This document shows positions 10,530-18,550 of a stretch of DNA of 64,000 nt, piece after piece. Positions within the stretch are counted from its first letter, which is position 1; the number at the start of each line of letters is the position of its first letter. Below the pieces are notes generated by a model. The model saw only the letters and a program-made list of their open reading frames with translations, was not told the DNA's origin and searched no databases. Source of the DNA: Oceanibaculum indicum P24 (GTDB taxonomy: Bacteria > Pseudomonadota > Alphaproteobacteria > Oceanibaculales > Oceanibaculaceae); assembly GCF_000299935.1 (NCBI RefSeq), contig NZ_AMRL01000005.1:104523-168522 (forward strand). The letters are read 5' to 3'. The position numbers were made by a program, and so were the translations under genes.

Positions 10530-10916
10530 TCAGCTCCGCTCGGAGCCTTCCGCCTTCAGCGCCCACATCAGCGACAGGACAGCGCCCTTGCAGCGCGGCA
10601 GCAACAGCAGGGTCAGCGCCAGCGTGATCACCGACCAGCCGATGCCCTGCAGCCAGATATCGGGCTGGTAGGCACGCTCCAGCCACAGCATCGGCGGCAT
10701 GACGAGATGGGCGACGATGAAGACCGTCAGCCACGGCGGCATGTCGTCGGCACGGAAATGGCCATAGGCCTCGCCGCAATGGCTGCAGGCGGGCGTCACC
10801 TTCAGGTAGGCATGCAGCAGGCCAGGCGTGCCGCATTTCGGACATCGGCGCTGCAGGCCGCGCCACAGCACGGTCGGCAGGGACGGAGGAAGGCGCAGGG
10901 CGTTCACGGCTTTCAT
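10530..10916 (-). CDS. DUF983 family membrane protein
   Basis: 128-aa protein of the DUF983 family, common in Alphaproteobacteria and of unknown molecular function; relatives are often found near cytochrome oxidase assembly genes. An N-terminal zinc-ribbon-like pair of CxxC motifs (RCPKCGTPG and ACSHCGEAYG, about residues 24-50) is followed by two transmembrane helices (about 62-80 and 86-108). It is a single gene with its own terminator. The gap to the ABC exporter gene is 103 nt. Confidence 0.85.
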   Translation of the reverse strand: MKAVNALRLPPSLPTVLWRGLQRRCPKCGTPGLLHAYLKVTPACSHCGEAYGHFRADDMPPWLTVFIVAHLVMPPMLWLERAYQPDIWLQGIGWSVITLALTLLLLPRCKGAVLSLMWALKAEGSERS

Positions 10917-11019
10917 GTCGCTGTTGTCCGGTGTTCCGTAAGGCTAGCCGCTAACATGGCAGCAGGCGAGGCTTTTGCCATCCTCCCGCAGGCATGGTGC
11001 GGCGCTATGCCTCAAGCCG

Positions 11020-14000
11020 TCACTCCGCCGCACTCCTGTCCGCCGCCGAGGCGAGCTGCCGCCCGACCAGCCGGGCATAGAGCCCACCCTGTGCCAGCAG
11101 CTCCGCATGGTGGCCGGTTTCGACGACACGGCCCTGGTCCAGCACGACGATGCGGTCGGCGCCGCGCACGGTGGACAGCCGGTGCGCGATGACGATGGTG
11201 GTTCGGCCCTGCTGCAGCCGGTCCAGCGCCGCGCGCACCGCCTGCTCGTTCACCGCGTCCAGATGCGAGGTGGCCTCGTCCAGCACCAGCACCGGCGCGT
11301 CTTTCAGGAAGGCGCGGGCGATGGCGACACGCTGGCGCTGTCCGCCGGACAGGCTGGTGCCGCGTTCGCCGACCCTGGTCGCCAGCCCATCGGGCAGGGC
11401 CTCCACCAGATCGGTGAGGGAGGCGTTGCGCACTGCCGCCTCGATATCCGTAGCACTGGCATCGGGCCGGGCGAGGCGGATATTGGCCTCCAGCGTGTCG
11501 TTGAACAGGTAGGTGTCCTGCGCCACCAGCGCGATGCGGGTGCGCAGATCGTCCAGCTTCCAGCGCCGCAGATCCTGGCCGTCCAGTACGATGCGGCCGG
11601 ATTCCGGGTCCCAGAAGCGCATCAGCAGTTGCGCCAGCGTGGTCTTGCCGGCACCTGACGGGCCGACCAGCGCCACCGTCTCGCCCGGCTGTGCGTGGAA
11701 GCTGACGCCGGTCAGTGCCGGACGGCTGGTTCCGGGGTAGCGGAAGCCGACTTCCTCCAGCACCAGATCGGCGCCCTGCGCGCCTTCTGCCCGCGCGACC
11801 TCCACACCGGGGCCGTCTTCCACCACAGGCTTTTCCTGCTCCACCGCATGGATACGCCGTGTGGCGCCCAACGTGTCGGCAAGCTGCCGGCCGATCTGCG
11901 CGATCTCGGATACCGGAAGGAAGGCGGCCAGCGCCAGCAGGGTCAGCAGCGGCAGATGGCCGGCATCGATGGCGCCAATGGAAGCCAGATAGGCCCCGGT
12001 GACGACGATGGCGAGGCCGCCAAGTCCGGTCAGCACCTCCAGCAGGCTGTGCTGCGCCGTCAGCTCGCGGAAGAACGGCATGCGCAGATGCATGTGATGC
12101 TCGGTCAGCCGGTCGAGCGCATCGCCGCGCGTCCGTTCCTGCCGGTTGGCGACGATCTCGCCCAGCCCCTGCACGGTATCGACGGCATGCGCGGCCAGCT
12201 CGCCGGCGGCTTCCCGCGCGCGCGATCCCAGCCGGTCCACGCGGCGGCGCATCAGCCAGGGGCTCAACCCCACCGCCAGCAGGAAGGGCAGCAGCACGAG
12301 CGCCAGTAGCGGGTCCTGGCCGGCCAGCACCGCCAGCACGACGGCGGGCACCAGCACGGCGACGACGGCGGGGGTGATGGTGTGGGCGAAGAAGTACTCC
12401 ACCAGTTCGATATCATGGGTGGCGATGCCCATCAGGTCGCCGGTGCGGCGGCGCACCAGATAGGCCGGCGCCAGCTTGTCCAGCTTGTTGAACATGGCGA
12501 TGCGCATCTCCGCCAGCAGCCGGAAGGCGACATCGTGCGCCAGCCAGGATTCCGCCCAGTGCAGGATGCCGGCCAGCGGTGCCGTCACGAACAGCCAGGG
12601 CAGCAGGTGCCCGAAAGGCTGGCCGTTCTTCAGTGCCAGCACGATCAGCGCGCTGACCACGCCGACGCCGATGAAGGCGGCGACCCGGGTGACGCCGAAG
12701 ATGAAGGTCAGCGCCATCTTGCCGCGCCATGGGGTGATCAGCCGCATCAGGATGACGATCAGCTGGCCCCAGCCCAGCCCCTCGGCGGCGACGATGCCCT
12801 CGGTCGGCCCGACGGCCTGTCCGGTGGGAAGATCGGCAGCAGCCTGCGCCGGCGCATCGGTCTTCGCCGCACCGTCCAGCAGCGGCGCATCCTGCCGGCG
12901 TTCGGCATCCTTCGCCTGCTCGGCCATGAGGGCCGCATAGACGCCGCCCTTTTCCATCAGCGCGGCGTGGTTGCCTTCCTCCGCCACTCTGCCCTCATCC
13001 AGCACCAGAATGCGGTCGCAGCCGATGATGCTGGACAGGCGGTGCGCCAGCACCAGCGTGGTGCGGCCCTGCATCAGCCGGTCCAGCGCCTGCTGGATGA
13101 CCGCCTCATTCTCGGCATCGATGGCCGACAGCGCCTCATCCAGGATCAGGATCGGGGCGTCGCGCAGGATGGCGCGGGCAATGGCCACGCGCTGGCGCTG
13201 GCCGCCGGACAGCTTGATGCCCTTCTCGCCGATCAGCGTGTCATAGCCCTGCGGCAGCCCCATGATGAAATCGTGGATGTTGGCCGCTTTCGCCGCCTCG
13301 ATCATGGCGTCCCGGTCGGCGTCGGGGCGGCCCAGCAGGATATTCTCGCCAATCGTGCCGTGGAACAGATAGGCGTCCTGATGCACGACGGCGATGCGGC
13401 TGCGGATATCGGCGAAGGGAATCTGCCGCAGGTCGGTGCCGCCGATGCGGATATGGCCCCGGTCGGGATCGAAGAAGCGCAGCAGCAGCCGCACGATGGA
13501 GGATTTGCCGACGCCGGACGGGCCGACGATGCCGACCCGCTCGCCCGGCTTTACGGAGAAGCTGAGGCCATCATGGGTCAGCCGCCGGCTGCCCGGATAG
13601 GCGAAGGCGACATCCTCGAAGCTGATGGAAGGCTCCAGCGCGGCAGGCGCAGGACCGGTCGCGTCAGGCACCGGCGGCTGGGCGTCGAAGATGCGATAGA
13701 CACCCTGCGCCGCCGACAGCCCGACCATGCCCTCATGCAGCACGGTGCGCAGATCGCGCATCGGGCGGAACATCTCAATGCCGGTCATCAGGATCATCAG
13801 CAGCGCGGTCAGCTCCATGGCGCCGGCCTCCACGCGGAAGGCGCCCAGCGCCAGCGCCGCCGCCGCGCCCAGCGCGATGGAGGTATCGGTGATGCCACGT
13901 GCCAGCGTGTTGGTCGCCAGCACCCACATGGTGGAGCGGAACAGATCGCGCGCCTTCACCGCCAGCAACTCGGCGCGCGGGCGGCTCTGCCCGAAGGCCT

Positions 14001-14625
14001 TCAGCGTGGCGAGGCCCTGGATCGAATCCAGCAGTTCGGAGGCGAAGGCCGAATAGGCACGCTGCCGGTCGCGTGCCTTGCGGGTGTCAAGCTTGTGCCA
14101 GGCCGCCGGGGCGAACAGCGCCAGCAGGGCAAAGCCCAGCATGATCAGCGCCACCGGTAGGTCCAGCCAGGCGACGAAGCCGAAGATCAGGAAAGGGGTG
14201 AGGGCGGAGACCAGCAGCTGCGGGATGTACTTGCCGAAATAGGTCTCCAGCTGCTCCACACTGTCGATCAGGGTCAGCGCCAGGTCGCCGGAGCGCTGCT
14301 GGCCGACATAGGCCGGCCCCAGTGCCGCGATCTTGTCGTAGATGGCGCGTCGCAGCTTCGCCTGCACACGGGCGGCGGTTTCGTGTGCGACCATGATGCG
14401 CCATTGCTCGAAGAAGCCGCGCAGGATCATGGCCAATCCGACCAGCACCGCCGGCAGCAGGATTTCCTGCAGCGTCGCGCCCTGGAACACCCTGGCGATC
14501 AGCCAGCCCAGCAAGGCAAGGCGCGCGATGCCGAGGGCGACTGCCATGAGGCCGATGGCAACGGCACCGGCGATGCGCCAGCGCACACCCTCGGTATAGG
14601 CCCACAGGCGCATCTCAAAATGCAT
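11020..14625 (-). CDS. Fused CydDC-like ABC exporter (two TMD-NBD modules)
   Basis: 1201-aa protein with two complete half-transporters in tandem, so probably a whole exporter in one chain. Module 1 (about 1-600): six-TM domain, then Walker A GPSGVGKSS, signature LSGGQRQR, Walker B ILILDEALSAID. Module 2 (about 620-1190): second TM domain (from GWGQLIVILMRLITPWRG), then GPSGAGKTT, LSGGQRQR, VLVLDEATSHLD. Both ATP sites look intact. The order and the second TM domain resemble CydD and CydC, which export cysteine/glutathione for cytochrome bd assembly, but no cydAB is nearby. The ATG at 14625 has GGAG at 6 nt. Substrate uncertain. Confidence 0.85.
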   Translation of the reverse strand: MHFEMRLWAYTEGVRWRIAGAVAIGLMAVALGIARLALLGWLIARVFQGATLQEILLPAVLVGLAMILRGFFEQWRIMVAHETAARVQAKLRRAIYDKIAALGPAYVGQQRSGDLALTLIDSVEQLETYFGKYIPQLLVSALTPFLIFGFVAWLDLPVALIMLGFALLALFAPAAWHKLDTRKARDRQRAYSAFASELLDSIQGLATLKAFGQSRPRAELLAVKARDLFRSTMWVLATNTLARGITDTSIALGAAAALALGAFRVEAGAMELTALLMILMTGIEMFRPMRDLRTVLHEGMVGLSAAQGVYRIFDAQPPVPDATGPAPAALEPSISFEDVAFAYPGSRRLTHDGLSFSVKPGERVGIVGPSGVGKSSIVRLLLRFFDPDRGHIRIGGTDLRQIPFADIRSRIAVVHQDAYLFHGTIGENILLGRPDADRDAMIEAAKAANIHDFIMGLPQGYDTLIGEKGIKLSGGQRQRVAIARAILRDAPILILDEALSAIDAENEAVIQQALDRLMQGRTTLVLAHRLSSIIGCDRILVLDEGRVAEEGNHAALMEKGGVYAALMAEQAKDAERRQDAPLLDGAAKTDAPAQAAADLPTGQAVGPTEGIVAAEGLGWGQLIVILMRLITPWRGKMALTFIFGVTRVAAFIGVGVVSALIVLALKNGQPFGHLLPWLFVTAPLAGILHWAESWLAHDVAFRLLAEMRIAMFNKLDKLAPAYLVRRRTGDLMGIATHDIELVEYFFAHTITPAVVAVLVPAVVLAVLAGQDPLLALVLLPFLLAVGLSPWLMRRRVDRLGSRAREAAGELAAHAVDTVQGLGEIVANRQERTRGDALDRLTEHHMHLRMPFFRELTAQHSLLEVLTGLGGLAIVVTGAYLASIGAIDAGHLPLLTLLALAAFLPVSEIAQIGRQLADTLGATRRIHAVEQEKPVVEDGPGVEVARAEGAQGADLVLEEVGFRYPGTSRPALTGVSFHAQPGETVALVGPSGAGKTTLAQLLMRFWDPESGRIVLDGQDLRRWKLDDLRTRIALVAQDTYLFNDTLEANIRLARPDASATDIEAAVRNASLTDLVEALPDGLATRVGERGTSLSGGQRQRVAIARAFLKDAPVLVLDEATSHLDAVNEQAVRAALDRLQQGRTTIVIAHRLSTVRGADRIVVLDQGRVVETGHHAELLAQGGLYARLVGRQLASAADRSAAE

Positions 14626-14704
14626 GTCGAACTCCGCTTTCGCTGCAACTGGATCGCAACAGCTTATCGCATGCGCACAGTCAGAACAGCCTGCATGACG
14701 GGAT

Positions 14705-14721
14705 AGGGGCGATACGCCCCT
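14705..14721. repeat. Short GC-rich inverted repeat between genes
   Basis: AGGGGCG-ATA-CGCCCCT is a perfect 7-bp stem with a 3-nt loop in the 125-nt gap between the ABC exporter start and the next leftward gene. There is no T tract on either strand, so it is not a classical terminator. Role unknown. Confidence 0.4.
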
Positions 14722-14750
14722 GTAACAGCCGGAGATCGGTAACGGCTAGC

Positions 14751-15131
14751 TTAGCGGATCAGCGGGATCACCAGGCTGGCCAGCCACAGCGAGACGGCGC
14801 CGCCGGCGCTGTAGCGCGCATAGCGCTGGTAGATGTCACGCAAGGTGCTGCCGATCACCTTCTGGCGGCGGCTTTCCGGCAGCGGATGGGTCTTGCCCAG
14901 CAGCAGCCACGTCTCGGTGCGGCGGTAGTCGGTGCTGGCCGCCGCCATGGCGCGATAGGCGAGGATGGCGGCCATGATGATCATGGTCGCCGCCCCGACC
15001 TTGAGGGACAGGGTGACATCGAAGCTGAAGGCGATCATGAGGGTGCCAACCGCCAGCAGGGCGAAGGCCGTGCCCCGGCGCACCGAAATTTCCGCGCAAT
15101 CCTTTATACGGTCCATGAACAGCCACCCCAT
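14751..15131 (-). CDS. Small membrane protein of unknown function
   Basis: 126-aa protein I do not recognise. Two adjacent hydrophobic segments (about residues 21-38 and 43-62) lie between a charged N-terminus (MDRIKDCAEISVRRG) and a basic soluble stretch rich in Arg and Tyr (ESRRQKVIGSTLRDIYQRYARY). A third hydrophobic helix sits at the C-terminus (about 108-124). A second start at 15116 (MDRIKDC) is equally plausible. It lies 67 nt from the YggT-like gene on the same strand. No catalytic motif is visible. Confidence 0.65.
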   Translation of the reverse strand: MGWLFMDRIKDCAEISVRRGTAFALLAVGTLMIAFSFDVTLSLKVGAATMIIMAAILAYRAMAAASTDYRRTETWLLLGKTHPLPESRRQKVIGSTLRDIYQRYARYSAGGAVSLWLASLVIPLIR

Positions 15132-15198
15132 CTTCAGGTGACGGTCAATATCAGAACTTCATAATCTGAATGTGCGCAAACCGTTGCGCAAGAGGGAT

Positions 15199-15522
15199 TC
15201 AGCTGGCTGACTGCAGGCCCAGGCTGGGGGCAAGGCCGTAATAGCCCAGCACCGCCCAATAGACGAAGCGGATGACCAGCAGCCAGAAGATGGCTACCAG
15301 CGGCAGCAGCCCGCGTGTGACGAAATCGGGGGTGATCGCGCCCGCAGCGTTCAGGACGGGATCGGTCAGCCGGCAGAAGGCCCGCCAGATATAGTTGTGC
15401 CAGTCGGGGGACACGAACAGCCCCAGCAGCATGCGGCCCAGCAGCGTATAGATCAGGGCGGCGATGATGTAGTTGGGGATATGGAAGTACCAATAGTCCC
15501 AGAACGGATTGCCGGAGATCAT
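15199..15522 (-). CDS. YggT-like integral membrane protein
   Basis: 107-aa protein with two long hydrophobic stretches (about 16-36 and 70-94) joined by a segment containing RLTDPVLNAAGAITPDFV, reminiscent of the DPxLxPxR region of YggT proteins. The similarity is moderate; a bona fide yggT is present at 46003-46281, so this would be a divergent second member. It sits alone between the actP terminator and the small membrane protein. Confidence 0.6.
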   Translation of the reverse strand: MISGNPFWDYWYFHIPNYIIAALIYTLLGRMLLGLFVSPDWHNYIWRAFCRLTDPVLNAAGAITPDFVTRGLLPLVAIFWLLVIRFVYWAVLGYYGLAPSLGLQSAS

Positions 15523-15575
15523 GCTGTTTTTTTGTCCTGAATGACGTTTCCTGCCGGGACAAAGCCTAGCAAAGC

Positions 15576-15610
15576 GGAAAAGAAAAGGGCAGGGCCATGC
15601 GGCCCTGCCC
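15576..15610 (-). terminator. Intrinsic terminator of the actP operon
   Basis: A perfect 10-bp stem GGGCAGGGCC-ATGC-GGCCCTGCCC (15587-15610) is followed leftward by TTTTCTTTTCC (plus-strand GGAAAAGAAAA). It begins 24 nt after the actP stop codon. Confidence 0.85.
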
Positions 15611-15633
15611 AGTTTCGTTCCGGAAGAGGCCTT

Positions 15634-17388
15634 TTAGGCCTTTTCCTCCATCAGGGTCTGACCCCTCGGGATGCGGATCGAGTCGATGAAATCCTGCATC
15701 TCCCTGGATGGCGGCGGCGTCATCATGCTGACGATGATGGTCGCCAGGAAGCCCGTCGGGATACCGAACAGGCCCGCCGAGATGTTGGAGACACCGAACC
15801 ACAGCGGCATGCCGAAATACTTCGTCCCCACCAGGTAGAACAGGGTGAAGCCGAAGCCGACAAGCATACCGGCGATGGCGCCTTCCTTCGTGCAGCGTTT
15901 CCACCACACACCCAGCACCAGCACGGGGAACAACCCGGCCGCCGCCAGCGAGAAGGCCCAGGCGACAAGTGCCAGGATGCCACCCGGTCTTGTCGAAGCG
16001 ACCGCCGCTGCCAGGATCGCGACCACAACCAGCAGGATGCGGGCGACGACCAGACGCTTGGCCGTGGAGGCCTGCGGATCGATCATGCGGTAGTAGATAT
16101 CGTGGCTGAGCGCGTTGGCGATGGCCAGCAGCAGGCCGTCCGCAGTGGACAGCGCGGCTGCCAGACCGCCGGCGGCGACCAGACCCGCGATCACGTAGGG
16201 CAGGCCGGCGATTTCCGGGGTCGCGATCACGATCACGTCCGGATTGATCTTCAGTTCGGCGAACTGAAGGATGCCGTCCTTGTTGGCGTCGGCGATGGTG
16301 ACAAGGCCGATGTCGGAGTAGATCTTCACCCAGTTCGGCAGTTCGGCGATGGTCGCACCGATGACGTTGGTGAAGATTTCGTACTTCGCGAAGGCGGCAT
16401 AGGCCGGCGCCGTGAAATACAGCAGGAAGATGAACAGCAGGCTCCAGCCGACCGACTTGCGGGCATCACGGACGCTGGGCGTCGTGAAGAACCGCATCAG
16501 CACGTGCGGCAGGGAGGCCGTACCGACCATCAGACACAGGATCAGCGCGAAGAAGTTCAGCGGATCGAAGGTCGTAAATGGCATCACGTGTGCCTGGGCA
16601 CCCGCGAGGGCCGGCTTCGTCTGCTCCAGCTCGGTGATGCGCTGCAGGATTTCGCCATACATCAGCTGCGGGATCGGAATGCCCGTGGTCTGGGCCGACA
16701 GGATAACGACCGGCACCAGGTAGGCGATGATCAGCACGATGTACTGTGCGACCTGCGTCCAGGTAACCGCCCGCATGCCGCCCATCATCGAGCAGACCAG
16801 AATGCCGATCAGACCCACGAACACGGCGATCTCGAAGGAGATGCCGAGGAAGCGCGAGGCGATCGTGCCGACACCCACCACCTGACCGACAATGTAGGTG
16901 AAGGAGCAGGCAAACAGCACCAGAATGCCGATCGACCGGGCGAAGTTGCCGCCGAAACGCGCACCCAGGAAGTCGGGCACGGTATAGGCGCCGAACTTGC
17001 GCAGGTATGGTGCGATCAGCACCGCCACCAGCACATAGCCGCCGGTCCAGCCCAGCACGAAGGCAAGGCCGTCATAGCCGCGGGCATACAGGCCGCCCGC
17101 CATGGCGATGAAGGATGCGGCGCTCATCCAGTCCGCGGCGGTCGCCATGCCGTTGTAGAGCGGCGGCACGCGGCGTCCGGCGACGTAGTATTCGGACACC
17201 TGCATGGTCCGCGACAGGATGCCGATGCCGGCATAGACCGCGATCGTGAAGAACACGAACAGATAGCCGATGATCTTGTTCGGGACGCCCAGCTGCTCAA
17301 GGATCGCGAGCAGGATGACGAAGCCCAGGAAGCCGCCGGTATAGACACCGTAGATGCGGCCAAGGTTGGAAATGAAATCCCCTTTCAT
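15634..17388 (-). CDS. actP: Sodium:solute (acetate-type) symporter with embedded EF-hand loop
   Basis: 584-aa SSS-family inner-membrane permease of the large VC_2705-type subfamily related to ActP, which imports acetate and other short monocarboxylates with Na+. Typical features are EYYVAGRRVPPLYNGMATAADWMSAASF, TVPDFLGARFGG and ALSTADGLLLAIANALSHD. An unusual element is DANKDGILQFAE (residues 367-378, encoded at 16255-16290), an exact EF-hand loop (D-x-N-x-D-G, Glu at 12) in an extramembrane loop between TM helices. The gene follows the DUF4212 partner by 14 nt and has a strong terminator. The exact substrate (acetate, pyruvate, propionate) is not determined. Confidence 0.88.
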   Translation of the reverse strand: MKGDFISNLGRIYGVYTGGFLGFVILLAILEQLGVPNKIIGYLFVFFTIAVYAGIGILSRTMQVSEYYVAGRRVPPLYNGMATAADWMSAASFIAMAGGLYARGYDGLAFVLGWTGGYVLVAVLIAPYLRKFGAYTVPDFLGARFGGNFARSIGILVLFACSFTYIVGQVVGVGTIASRFLGISFEIAVFVGLIGILVCSMMGGMRAVTWTQVAQYIVLIIAYLVPVVILSAQTTGIPIPQLMYGEILQRITELEQTKPALAGAQAHVMPFTTFDPLNFFALILCLMVGTASLPHVLMRFFTTPSVRDARKSVGWSLLFIFLLYFTAPAYAAFAKYEIFTNVIGATIAELPNWVKIYSDIGLVTIADANKDGILQFAELKINPDVIVIATPEIAGLPYVIAGLVAAGGLAAALSTADGLLLAIANALSHDIYYRMIDPQASTAKRLVVARILLVVVAILAAAVASTRPGGILALVAWAFSLAAAGLFPVLVLGVWWKRCTKEGAIAGMLVGFGFTLFYLVGTKYFGMPLWFGVSNISAGLFGIPTGFLATIIVSMMTPPPSREMQDFIDSIRIPRGQTLMEEKA

Positions 17389-17402
17389 GGCATGTCCCCC
17401 GC

Positions 17403-17675
17403 TCAGTCTTCAGCGACGCCGCATTCCTCATCGATCTGGTTCTGCTTGGCCGAATACCAGAAGATGAGGACGACGAAGGCAATGAGCGAACCCTGCGCGG
17501 CCATGTAGAAGCCGAGCGGGAAGCCGATGAAGTTGATTTCGTTCAGCGCACTGACGAAGAAGTGCACGACGAAGCTGAAAAAGAACCAGATGGCCAATGT
17601 GACCCACATCAGCGACTTGGTCCGTTGCCAGTGCTCCACCGCCTTTTCGGGTGAAGTCGAGGAATCGCTAGACAT
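17403..17675 (-). CDS. DUF4212 protein, small partner of the symporter
   Basis: 90-aa membrane protein with two TM helices (about 20-42 and 52-74) and the family pattern HWQRTKSLMWVTLAIWFFFSF then INFIGFPLGFYMAAQGS. DUF4212 genes are habitually next to large SSS symporters and are treated as a small subunit. Here it is the first gene of the actP operon, 14 nt upstream. The N-terminus is acidic and cytoplasmic. Confidence 0.9.
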   Translation of the reverse strand: MSSDSSTSPEKAVEHWQRTKSLMWVTLAIWFFFSFVVHFFVSALNEINFIGFPLGFYMAAQGSLIAFVVLIFWYSAKQNQIDEECGVAED

Positions 17676-17888
17676 TTCGAATACGTCTCCCTCCTGTTTG
17701 CCGGGCGGCTGATTTTTTGTTTATTTCCGCCCCAAATGACCCTTTTACGCACAATTGTCTTTGCCCGATTTTTTCAGGCAAAGCTGTGCGCGCAATCGAA
17801 ACGGCTCTACCTAAACCTTCTCTTGCGCTTACCCGAAAATAGCATAGCCTATTATTTGTCAAAACAATAATTCTGGGCGGGGGAGGAT
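17676..17888. promoter_or_regulatory. Divergent control region of symporter and exonuclease/CBS operons
   Basis: 213-nt gap with two clear symmetric elements. CTTTGCC-N11-GGCAAAG (17759-17783) lies 84 bp from the DUF4212 start. ATTATTTGT-CAAA-ACAATAAT (17851-17871, one-base bulge) lies 17 bp before the rightward TTG start, within the AT-rich block 17835-17873. Either could be an operator shared by both operons. Promoter boxes were not assigned with confidence. Confidence 0.45.
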
Positions 17889-18539
17889 TTGTTAGCTTCG
17901 ATTACACGTCTTTGGCGGCCCGAATCTTCAGTAGAGGACGCTGCGGCCTTTCGTCGTTTCATGGCCGAGCAGTCGGCTTTTGTGGCGCAGAAATGCACAT
18001 TCGAGTATGCACGCGCCCGCGCCGGGCTGAACTGGGACAAGCTGTTCCGGGAAATGGCCTTCCGCCAGGCGGTGGAAAAATCGCGCTGGGAAGCCTTCTG
18101 CTATGTGCTGTCCGACATCGGGATCATCCTGGAGGGCGCCTTGCGACCGCACGCGGCGGAGCGAGAGCTCGAACTGGCGGAGCGCATGGGGCGGCTGTTC
18201 GAGTTGTGCCTGCTGGAACATGCCATCCCCGACCACCGGCCGGAGGGCTGGGGCGATGAGATCGAGGCCTTCAAACTGCGCCTTGCCCAGGCACAGCTGG
18301 CGGCGCCCAGGGCGCCCTACGATATCGGCCTGACCTCAGGCGGGCGCATCTACAAGGTGCTGCCGATCCACAGCAACCTCACCCGCTTCGACCGCGAACT
18401 GGTGACCAATAACATCCGCTTCGCGCTGTGCCGTTTCCATGAGGATATGCAGCGGCGGCTGGTGCCCGCTGCCGTCGTGGCGGACCTGCTGACCAGCGCC
18501 CCGGCTGCCCATCCGGCCGCCCCCTCTGGCGAGAGCTGA
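17889..18539 (+). CDS. Conserved protein of unknown function in the symporter locus
   Basis: 216-aa soluble protein I cannot assign to a named family. It is largely helical, rich in Phe, Arg and Glu, with notable stretches ECWxAFCYVLSDIG-like (KSRWEAFCYVLSDIGII) and RFDRELVTNNIRFALCRFHED. There is no signal peptide or TM helix. The TTG at 17889 directly follows GGGGGAGGAT, an unusually close Shine-Dalgarno; an in-frame ATG exists at 17961. It opens the rightward set, 11 nt before the exonuclease gene, so a role with that protein or the symporter is likely. Confidence 0.7.
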   Translation: MLASITRLWRPESSVEDAAAFRRFMAEQSAFVAQKCTFEYARARAGLNWDKLFREMAFRQAVEKSRWEAFCYVLSDIGIILEGALRPHAAERELELAERMGRLFELCLLEHAIPDHRPEGWGDEIEAFKLRLAQAQLAAPRAPYDIGLTSGGRIYKVLPIHSNLTRFDRELVTNNIRFALCRFHEDMQRRLVPAAVVADLLTSAPAAHPAAPSGES

Positions 18540-18550
18540 GCGGGGGCCTC

